A stretch of DNA of 64,000 nucleotides from Aphidius gifuensis (lineage: Eukaryota > Arthropoda > Insecta > Hymenoptera > Braconidae). Below the pieces are notes generated by a model, which made no database searches, was not told the origin of the DNA, and saw only the letters and a list, made by a program, of their open reading frames with translations. Below, piece after piece: positions 55,942 to 64,000 of this stretch. The stretch spans positions 8,184,001 to 8,248,000 of the forward strand of contig NC_057792.1 of NCBI RefSeq assembly GCF_014905175.1, in the 5' to 3' direction. A program made the translations under genes and the position numbers. The first letter of the stretch is position 1; the number at the start of each line of letters is the position of its first letter.

Positions 55942-56892
55942 TTATCCTAAATCATTGTAATTCATAATTGTTACTGCTTTATCGTGAAGTATCGCTGACA
56001 AACGATTTTTTCTTTCAATTCCTTTTACGAAAAAATATTTGATTTTTTCACTCAATTTTTTATCTAAAATATGAGTTGCTTTATCAGACATTCCATCACC
56101 ACTTTCCCAAGGTAGTCCATGACAATGTTCTTCAGATTGTTGGATTAATTGTTGATAATCTTCACTTAAATCATTTTTTATGCATGGCGAATTGAAAACT
56201 ATTACACTCACTAATCCGGTAAGATTAAAAGGTTGAATTGCTAATTCTTCAATTACGAATAGGGCTGTTACCAAGTTCGCTCCCAAGCCGGATTAAAGCC
56301 TAAAAAAAATTCGAGTTCGCTCCGAAACGCGATATTTTGGCTTCCGAGTTCGCTCCCATCGCTCTCTTTCTAATATTCCCCTACTTTCGTTTTAGGTACC
56401 CCCTCCTTTTACATTTCCTTTCACATTAAGGCTAAGTAAAAAATCTAGCTGAGTAAAATAATGTAGATATTGATTGTTTGGCTACAATTACAGCTAAGAA
56501 AAAAATCTAGCTGAGTGAAATAATGTAGACATTGATTGTTTGGCTACAATTACAGCTAAGAAAAAAATCTAGCTAAGTAAAAAATCTAGCTAAGTAAAAT
56601 AATGTAGATATTGATTGTTTGGCTATAATTAAAGCTAGATCTTGAGTATAAAAATGGGAAATAGCGAGCTAGAAAAGTGGAGGGGGAACGGTAGGGGAAG
56701 CGTATGGAGCGAACTCGGATTCTTCATTTTTTTAAAACGGGAGCGAACTCGGATGAACCGGTTTGCCCGAAAAATTTAATCCGCTTATTTTTTGGGCTTG
56801 GGAGCGAACTAGACAATTGCCACGAATAGCCCTGTTGATTGTTCAAAACCTTGAAAATCAACGGATACTGATATTTTTTCTTTTATTGTAGA
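55942..56892 (-). pseudogene. Conserved DxQGF-type protein, split by a MITE
   Basis: The 5' part (56892-56830) reads ISVSVDFQGFEQSTG after a possible acceptor (TTGTTAG). The reading resumes at 56262 as LFVIEELAIQPFNLTGLVSV, VIVFNSPCIKNDL, EHCHGLPWESGD, YFFVKGIERKNRL and ends NYNDLG. Deleting the 559-bp element and one 8-bp TSD restores a continuous frame. The order VDxQGF - ELA - F.P - HGLPW.SGD - VKG.E matches the frame at 63686-64000, so the window holds two members. Proteins with this pattern are common in insect genomes, but I do not know their function. A nuclease-like fold is only a guess. Confidence 0.6.
56263..56821. mobile_element. 559-bp foldback MITE with 8-bp TSD and GAGTTCGCTCCC words
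   Basis: It starts GGCTGTTACCAAGTTCGCTC and, complemented, ends GGCAATTGTCTAGTTCGCTC; both continue CCAAGCC. ACGAATAG flanks it at 56255-56262 and 56822-56829. The word GAGTTCGCTCC recurs three times per arm. The centre (56430-56640) has 2.5 tandem units of about 80 bp, each with ATCTAGCTGAGT and GATTGTTTGGCTA. An 8-bp TSD suggests hAT- or P-type mobilisation. No ORF. Confidence 0.85.
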
Positions 56893-57469
56893 CTTCTAAC
56901 AACTGAAGTAAAAAAAATGAAACAATAGTTCTATTTTTTCTATTTTTTTTTCTTTCAAATTATCTTTATGCTATCTTCATTATATTCAACTCATTTTCAA
57001 TATTTTTAAGATGTTCATTGACCCTGGTCAAATCAATTCAAGTCTTGGCAGGTCAAAAGACGATAAGACACAAAGGAGATTTTTTTTTTTTCTTGGATTT
57101 GTATATCCCAGGTGGAAATTAGTTTTTGACCACAGACACATGTCAGCCAGTTGCTTCATATAGCTGATAACAATTGTGATTTCGGACCAATTTACATAAC
57201 GTCTTGCGAAGTTTTTGAAAACCTTAATGGGGATTTAACAAACTTGGTGACCGGGACTAGATATGGTGGGTTACAAGTGCTGGTTTATCCTACATAATGG
57301 GTGTAAACCATCTTGTTAATAAAGTAGAAGGAGATAGCGTTATTTACAATTATTGCCGGCGTCTTGAAAATGTAAATAAAAATACAAATCACATGGGATA
57401 TTTCCAGGAATCTTTATTATTGATGTTATTGAACAAAATAACGATGTACCAGAAAATATTGCAGAAGCT
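56893..57469. other. No gene; one isolated CCCAGGTGGAAA end
   Basis: ATATCCCAGGTGGAAATTAG at 57101-57120 matches the terminus of the CCCAGGTRGAAA elements, including the preceding AT, but no second end was found. Other frames here are short and unrecognised. Confidence 0.4.
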
Positions 57470-57934
57470 TGAAATATCGTAGCCGGATTACTTATTAGAC
57501 AACCCAATATTGCCCTATAAAATAACCCTGCTAGATATGTATTTTAATTAGCCCTGTTTATCCTGCTCACCAAAGAAACAATAGAAGGGTAGGGAGGTAA
57601 ATTTTACGTAATGTAGGAAGAGGTAAAAAGGAACCTGAAAATACGCGAAAATAGTACACAAATTAAACACAAATAATTTATAAAACTTGAGTCAAACACA
57701 AATAACATAATGTTAAATAAAAGGTAAATTGATTATTAAAATACCACAAATTTTACCAATAGTATTGATGTTGAGTAAAAGATAGTTAAATTTAGACCAA
57801 CATGGACCTTGACATAATCGACGCACTTGTGTAATACGGAATTTACAATAAAAATTATAGCGAAGATCACTTTCACTTATGTTTAATTTAACAATTACAT
57901 AAACGCTTTACTATACTTTACAGATCGTAGTTAA
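57470..57934 (-). mobile_element. LTR family L1, 3' fragment, copy 3
   Basis: Beginning TGAAATATCGTAGCC, it is the reverse complement of the 3' 465 bp of the solo LTR at 33982-35094 (blocks AACCCTGCTAGATATGTATT and CCTGTTTATCCTGC). It breaks off at 57934 where the 54-bp satellite starts. Confidence 0.85.
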
Positions 57935-58936
57935 CATTCAAAATATTATTAACCAATGATTTATAAAAAAAATTAAAATATTTGAAACACATTCGAAGTA
58001 TTATTAACCAATGATTTATAAAAAAAATTAAAATATTTGAAACACATTCAAAATATTATTAACAAATGATTATGAAAAAAAATTAAAATATTCAAAACAC
58101 ATTTAGAATATTATTAATTGTTATTATATAAATAATAATTATCAACACATGATATTAAAAAAAATTAAAATATTTAGAACGAATTCAAAATATTATTAAC
58201 AAATGATTTTAAGAAAAAATTAAAATATTCGAAACACATTCAAAATATTATTAACAATAATTTAAAAAAAAATTAAAATATTTGAAACACATTCAAAATA
58301 TTATTAACCAATGATTTTTGAAAAAAAATTAAAATATTTGAAACACATTCAAAATATTATTAATTGTTATTATATAAATAATAATTATCGACAAATGATA
58401 TTAACAGAAATTAAAATATTTGAAACAAATTCAAAATATTATTAACAAATGATTTAGAAAATTAAAATATTCGAAACACATTCATAATATTATTAATTGT
58501 TATTATGTAAATAATAATTATCAACACATGATATTGAAAAAAATTAAAATATTTGAAACACATTCAAAATATTATTAACAAATGATTTTAAAAAAAAATT
58601 AAAATATTTGAAACACATTCAAAATATTATTAACAAATGATTTAAAAAAAAATTAAAATATTCGAAACACATTCAAAATATCATTAATTGTTGATAATAA
58701 ATGATGATTATCAACACATGATATTAAAAAAAAATTAAAATATTTGAAACAAATCCAAAATATTATTAACAAATAATTTTTAAAAAAAATTAAAATCTTC
58801 GAAACGAATTCAAAATATTATTAATTGTTATTATATAAATAATAATTATCAACAAATGATATTAAAAAAAATTAAAATATTCGAAACACATTCAAAATAT
58901 TATTAATTGCTATTATATAAATAATAATTATCAACA
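57935..58936. repeat. 54-bp AT-rich satellite array
   Basis: Units of CAAAATATTATTAACAAATG, then ATTTTAAAAAAAATTAAAAT, then ATTCGAAACACATT recur about every 54 bp. Some units carry an alternative TTGTTATTATATAAATAATA insert of about 30 bp, giving a second, higher-order period. The array is interrupted by 58937-60910 and resumes at 60911. Confidence 0.85.
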
Positions 58937-60910
58937 TGTAATAAATTGGGAAGTTAACGTGGAATAACGATAATAATTTTCACAATTTACCTTCTTTTTA
59001 TTTTTAAGTTTTAATTTTGCCCTGCACAATTAAGTAACAATAAGTGGGATTAAAACCAAGGGAAAATTTTGTGGTGATAGGAATAAAGAAAAAGAGATTA
59101 AAGTTTCAATAAATTTTGAGACACAACTTTAATTTTGATATTGCAAATTATATGGAATATATATATATTCAAAAGAAATTATAAAACTTGAGTACAGTAT
59201 GATTATATTTTGATTAAATATTTGACCAAGACTACCTTTTAAAGAATCTTGCGATGAATTCACGTTAATAAAATAGGTTAAGTACTTGATAATTTTTGAC
59301 AATTACTTTTATGATACTGGAGTAATAATTTTAGTAATTACTTACATTTGTATGACAAAAAAACGTGTGACAATCGGATTGACTTATATCTGACCAAAAC
59401 TTGGAAAGCGGAATCTGACGGTGCGACCAAGGCCTCTTCGCAATACTTAGAGCTTCAGGTAGATTGAAGTTGAATTGTTGTTCGTATAATTGATGTTAAA
59501 AATGTAATGAGTTTACTTGAATACAATGATTTTAATATACTTGAATTTTATATTGAGATGAGATTGATTTTATAATTTATACTTTATACTGAGGAAAAGA
59601 AAATGAAATTTAGACTTGGAAATCCTGAGCGCTTGTACAGTAATTTAGACTAAGTCAATAAAATGCGCTTTCAATTCGGTTTGCAATTACTGGGTGCTAA
59701 TCGATCGTAACTGTGGGTCAGTAGCTCGATTAGTTTCAATCAACTGTTTGGCTGTGACGAATGAACTGCTTGATTTCGGACGTGTGGCCTCTTTTAAAGG
59801 GGGGCCCTGTCGCTGTTTCACACTTATTTTGTGGACTAATTCTTAAGTTCTTTAATTTTTTTACTAGATTCCCTTAACCAGATTACGGGTTAATCGACCT
59901 GTCAGATTCCGTGCTTTCCATTATTTAAAATATTTAGTTAGTTAATTTTAACGCATATTTACATTTATTTTAAAGATAAAATTGAGCTTGATTTTATCAG
60001 CTAATAAAATCAGTTTACTTGGTCTGTTAATTATTTTAAATATTGTTCGGAGTTTTTAGGTAGTCATTGATTGGTCATATTACGTAAAATTAGTTTTCGA
60101 TTATATTTTATAAAAATAGTACATAGATAAAATATTTTGTATTTTTCCAGATACAATGGAATTAGTATATTTCGTTACAAGTGCCCACTCAGAGAGTGTG
60201 CTCTCAACGAATTTGGAGGGGCAAGCACGAGCCTTGGCGAGTGTTTCCCCTCCAAATGAGTTGTGAGTGGGCTCTCTGATTGGGCACATGTAACGAACTA
60301 TATTTTATGTTACTAGGGACAGTGGTAATAATGTGTGAATTTCCAAAAAGCGCACTACCCCTCTTACGCTTTGGAAATTCACACATTATTCCCACTGCCC
60401 TTGTAACATAAATTAAATTATATTTACTTATTTATGAGCTACCTGCTACCAAAAAATATAAATATTTATTTTACAACTTATAGTTGTATTAATTTAAAAT
60501 TGTATTTCAAACTAGATTCATAAAATTGGTTGCGTTCAGAATTTATAATTTATGTTACAAGGGCAGTGGGAATAATGTGTGAATTTCCAAAGCGTAAGAT
60601 CATTATTACTGTCCCCTAATAACATAAAATATGATTCGTTACATGCCCAATCAGAGAGCCGCTCACAACTGGAGAAACACTCGCCAAGGAAGCGCCTCTG
60701 AGTGGGCACTTGTAACAAAATATACTATTTCTGTTGGTATGCATGTAATAAATGGTGTAGTTCACTCTGTGATTAATGGCGGCCCTTATTTTAGCTGTTG
60801 AGGTCTGTTCATTACGGGTAGATAGCGCGTAAACCTCCGCTTTAGGCTTTAATGAAATGAAAAAAATTATGTGCCGAATATTACATGAGTTGGTACCGTA
60901 AGATATAACA
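58937..60910. mobile_element. 1974-bp LTR-like insertion (TSD AACA)
   Basis: It begins TGTAATAAATTGGG and ends GTAAGATATAACA (TG...CA), with AACA on both sides (58933-58936 and 60911-60914). The satellite unit ATCAACACATGATATT is restored when one AACA and the insert are removed. There is no gag/pol, so it is a solo LTR or a non-coding LTR-type element. A relative lies in two pieces at 53500-55890. It hosts the nested hairpin block at 60174-60716. Confidence 0.75.
60174..60716. repeat. Nested hairpins, palindromic overall
   Basis: Hairpin 1 (60174-60294) has the ends GTTACAAGTGCCCACTCAGA and TCTGATTGGGCACATGTAAC. Hairpin 2 (60307-60410) has ATGTTACTAGGGACAGTGG and CCACTGCCCTTGTAACAT. Both recur in inverted order and shortened at 60549-60634 and 60640-60716. 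The unit begins and ends GTTACAAGTG...CACTTGTAAC, so hairpins sit within a larger inverted repeat. Several short translated frames in this block are artefacts. Confidence 0.8.
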
Positions 60911-61075
60911 AACACATGATATTAAAAAAATTAAAATATTTGAAACAAATTCAAAATATTATTAACAAATGATTTTTAAAAAATTAAAATATTCGAAACA
61001 AATTCAAAATATTATTAATTGTTATTATATAAATAATAATTATCAACGAATGATATTTAAAAAAAATTAAATTCC
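60911..61075. repeat. Continuation of the 54-bp satellite
   Basis: About three units identical in layout to 57935-58936, ending near 61075 with TGATATTTAAAAAAAATTAA. A further fragment lies at 62390-62515. Confidence 0.8.
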
Positions 61076-61249
61076 TACTCGCATGTTAGCATTTAAATCC
61101 AAATATCGGTGAAAAAAAATTTGTAAATAAATTTACAGAAAATTCGGAAAGATTAGATTTTAATCTAATAGTTTATAAGAATAGTACTAACTCTATATCA
61201 ATGAACGATATACGTAGTCTATTAACTTTTATCTAGAAAAATTTATATT

Positions 61250-62350
61250 TCTACACGCATGCTAGCGTTCAAATCCAAGTACGGGTAAAAATTATTATTA
61301 TTTTTTTTTTTGTAACGGAAAAAAATTTTATTCATTCAAATTATTTAAATAAAGTCGATATTATTGCTAATTATTATAATGTAGATGGTATATATTCAGA
61401 AGGGATGATATTAGCCTGTCTATTATTTAAACAAAATCAAAAATTTATTGATTTAAATTTTGTAAATAAATAAATGTTTAATAAGGAATATTAACCTATC
61501 GACTATTTAACTAAAATCGATATTTCTAAAAAAATTTAGAAGGGGACTACTAATCTATCGATTGTTTAAATAAAAATTAAACTTTTATTAATTATTGTTG
61601 TGTAAAATTTAAAACTTAAATATTAACTATGGATTATTCAAAACAGATCGATATTTTGTTAATTAAAATTGTTTAAATTTTCAATAAAAAAAAAATTCGA
61701 ATTATCGATTACTAAAATATAATTGATATTTTGTTAATTAAAATTGTTTAAATGTTGAATATTTAAAAAAGAGGAGTATTAAATTATTGATTACTAGAAC
61801 AAAATCGATATTTTGTTTATTAGACTTGTGTAAATAATAAAAATTCAAAAAGGGAACTATCGATTGGGCGATTGTTTGAATAATATTGAAATTTTATCAA
61901 TTATTGTTGTATTAATAGTAAATATTTAAACAAAAATAATGACTATCGATTATCGAAATTAAAATTTTGTAAATAAATGCATATTCAATAGGGGATACTT
62001 GACTATCGATTATTTGAATGAAATCGATATTTTATTTATTAAAACGTGTAATTAAATAAATATTAAAGAGGGAATGATAATATATCGATTATTTAGATAA
62101 AATCGATTTTTTATTCAATAAAAATGTTGAATATTTAAAAGGCAATAATAATATATCGATTATTAAATTACAATCGAAATCGTTTTGAAATAACAACGTG
62201 TAAATGTTAAATATTTGAAAAGGGAATAATAAAATATCAATTATTCAAATAAAATCGATCTTTTATTTATTAAAAATGTTGAATATTCAAAAGGTGATAA
62301 TAATATATCGATTATTAAATCAAAATCGATATGTTGTTAATCATTATCAT
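61250..62350. repeat. Diverged AT-rich tandem repeat with TATCGATTATT motif
   Basis: The motifs ATCGATTATT and AAAATCGATATTTT alternate every 60-85 bp over about 1.1 kb, together with TTGTAAATA-like and AAAGGGAATAATA-like linkers. Copies are strongly diverged. No ORF. Confidence 0.6.
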
Positions 62351-62519
62351 GTAAATAATAACTGTCTGACAGTGCTATTAACTTTCGAAACTACTTGAAA
62401 CAAATTCAGCATATCATTAATTCTTAAATACTTATAAACAAATAATGTTAATTCGTAAATATTTGAAACCAATTCAAAATATTATTAATTATTATTATAT
62501 AAATAATAATAGTAGTTAT

Positions 62520-62700
62520 ACAGGGCCGGTTTTGGATCAGTGGTGAGGGGTTAAGGGGACAGGGGTCGGGATCGGGGGTGTAAGATCGGGGGGTCGGAGT
62601 CGGGGAGTCAGATCGGAGGTGTGAAGCGATATCGTAGTATGACACATCGGGATCGGGGTTGACAGATCGGAGGTGTGAAATGAAAGAGGTCTGCCATCAT
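62520..62700 (+). repeat. G-rich segment with GATCGGGG words
   Basis: CAGGGCCGGTTTTGGATC at 62521 resembles the terminus of hAT-type MITEs. It is followed by GGGATCGGGGGT, GATCGGGGGGTCGG and GATCGGAGGTGTGAA words with multiple G runs in otherwise AT-rich DNA. G-quadruplex formation on the plus strand is possible. A matching inverted end was not found. Confidence 0.5.
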
Positions 62701-63685
62701 ATATCAAGGTGTCAGATTGAAGGTCAAGGATTCGTTGATAATTATTTATTTTTATTTTAAATTTTTTATATATTATATTAATGAATTTCGGGGATCGAAA
62801 ATTCTAGAAGCATCTAGAAAATTCGAGAAGGTTTGAGATGCTTCCAGAACTTTTGAGTTACTTCTTTCATAATTATAATATTAATAATACTATTAATAAT
62901 AATATTGATAATGATAAGATATCATAGTCTGACACCATTTTTATTATCAGATGGTCAGATCGAAAAAATTAATGTAATTCTAATAATTTTTATTAATAGT
63001 TTAATAAAATTTGTTTGATGCACAATAAGAAATATTTTACGGTCAACAAATTTAATTGTGTTGTGTTTAACAAATTTTATTCGAAGGTAAAACAGTTTTT
63101 ATTAAATCTATCAATTCATTCATCAAATTAAAACAACTGTAATATTACTGCATAAGTTATTAGTATAAAATGTCAAATAATTTTCATTATGTTTCATCAC
63201 GTATATAATAATTATCTTGCAATAAATATTCTAAGCGTGCAAACTAATCTATATTTGTTTTAACTTTCGTGAGTTATACGATGGATTGCATTTATCGATT
63301 ACAAGCAATATCTTATACACAAGAAATATAATTTTGTGAAGAAAAAGAAATCGATCAACAAAATTTGTTGATACATTCTTATTGTAATATTTGTGGTTAG
63401 TCATGGGATAGCAAAGAATTATATGATAATCATTAAAAATTACATGACAATAAAGATTCATTATTGCTATTTAAATGTTATATTTATTCACTAACATTGG
63501 ATTGTCAAGAAGCTGTTAAATTACAGCATTTCCAGAATATTCTTGATTATTCATTTTGGGGGCAAGTTCTATAAGAACGTTGATTTTTTTTGTTTGAGAA
63601 ATTAGTAAACTGCAAACTTTCGTGCTCACAACACTTGAATAAAAACTCGGTGTTCAACATCTCGCCTTTATAACATTGCATAAAA
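62701..63685. other. No gene recognised
   Basis: AT-rich DNA. TCTAGAAGCATCTAGAAAATT around 62802 is a short tandem word. The stretch before 63686 has no clear TATA/initiator pair for the downstream frame. Confidence 0.4.
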
Positions 63686-64000
63686 ATGGCAATGATTGTT
63701 GATATTCAAGGTTTTCAGTTATCTGATAAGTTTATTCTAAAAGAATTCGCGTGCATCAGTTTACATGATGATAAAATCGATCACATAATAATTACACCAC
63801 CTGTACCATGGAATAAATTAGATCCAAAATATAAATCATTCAACAATTGCTGTGCACTATTCTGGCGAGGTGATGTACAATTTGACAGTTCATTTAAAAA
63901 AATCAATGAAATTTTGAAAGCAGCTGAGTTTATTTGTGTCAAAGGATTATAACAAAAAAAGTGGTTAGAAAATATTATCAATCATTCAAAACGAGTACTT
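63686..64000 (+). pseudogene. Conserved DxQGF-type protein, second copy (runs off the window)
   Basis: From the ATG at 63686: MAMIVDIQGFQLSDKFILKE, FACISLHDDKIDHIIITPPV, PWNKLD, CCALFWRGDVQFD, and ICVKGL, then a TAA at 63950 where the family has Glu. The sequence after the stop (KKWLENI) still fits. The pattern VDIQGF - KEFA - H...PP.PW - VKG - WL is shared with the split gene at 55942-56892, although the two differ at most other positions. The C-terminus lies beyond the window. Function unknown. Confidence 0.6.

Overview
The window is a gene-poor, AT-rich stretch of an insect nuclear genome, built almost entirely from transposable elements inserted into one another. The evidence is two decayed Polinton/Maverick gene sets, GT-AG introns of about 100 bp, several non-LTR retrotransposon clades with their insect-type ORFs, LTR remnants, and many TIR elements with clear target-site duplications (TSDs). 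A hymenopteran host, perhaps a parasitoid wasp, is a guess from composition and element mix. No ordinary host gene was recognised.

Layout. 1-5.7 kb: the 3' part of a Helentron-like repeat (family F) carrying a solo LTR (TSD ATAT), then short foldback elements. 6.1-8.7 kb: an RPA1-like fragment (minus) abutting a 5'-truncated CR1/Jockey-type LINE. 10.2-11.06 kb: a huge (TAA)n microsatellite. 11.3-17.3 kb: an internally deleted Jockey-like element, partly tandemly duplicated, inside inverted repeats with tRNA-like segments. 19.0-30.0 kb: Polinton B remains (packaging ATPase, DUF8207-type protein, integrase). Its DUF8207-type gene is split by a 9-kb foldback element (20272-29297) that itself hosts an apparently intact 5-kb LINE (23621-28606, TSD CTTTA) coding on the minus strand. 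30.6-35.5 kb: F copy 1, hosting a MITE, a word-iterated foldback element and a second solo LTR (TSD GTAT).

35658-51004 is a 15.3-kb Mutator-like (MULE) element with long TIRs and a perfect 9-bp TSD. Its ZSWIM3-like transposase gene (minus) is cut by a 943-bp mariner-type MITE and by Polinton A (37204-47188). Polinton A keeps protein-primed DNA polymerase B, a PLA2-containing minor virion protein, an adenain-like protease, a minor capsid/penton-like protein, a 59-residue ORF and the major capsid protein on the plus strand, plus a small convergent spliced gene. It lacks integrase and ATPase, the genes retained by Polinton B. Most Polinton genes are broken by point nonsense changes rather than frameshifts.

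51-64 kb: a Gypsy integrase relic, F copy 2 with a TTAA-flanked MITE, a conserved protein of unknown function present twice (one copy split by a 559-bp element with an 8-bp TSD), a 54-bp satellite interrupted by a 1974-bp LTR-like element (TSD AACA), and diverged AT-rich repeats. The most notable points are the dated nest of insertions, a set of foldback elements each built from its own repeated short word, the asymmetric ends of family F, and spliced or promoter-bearing genes in Polinton A.
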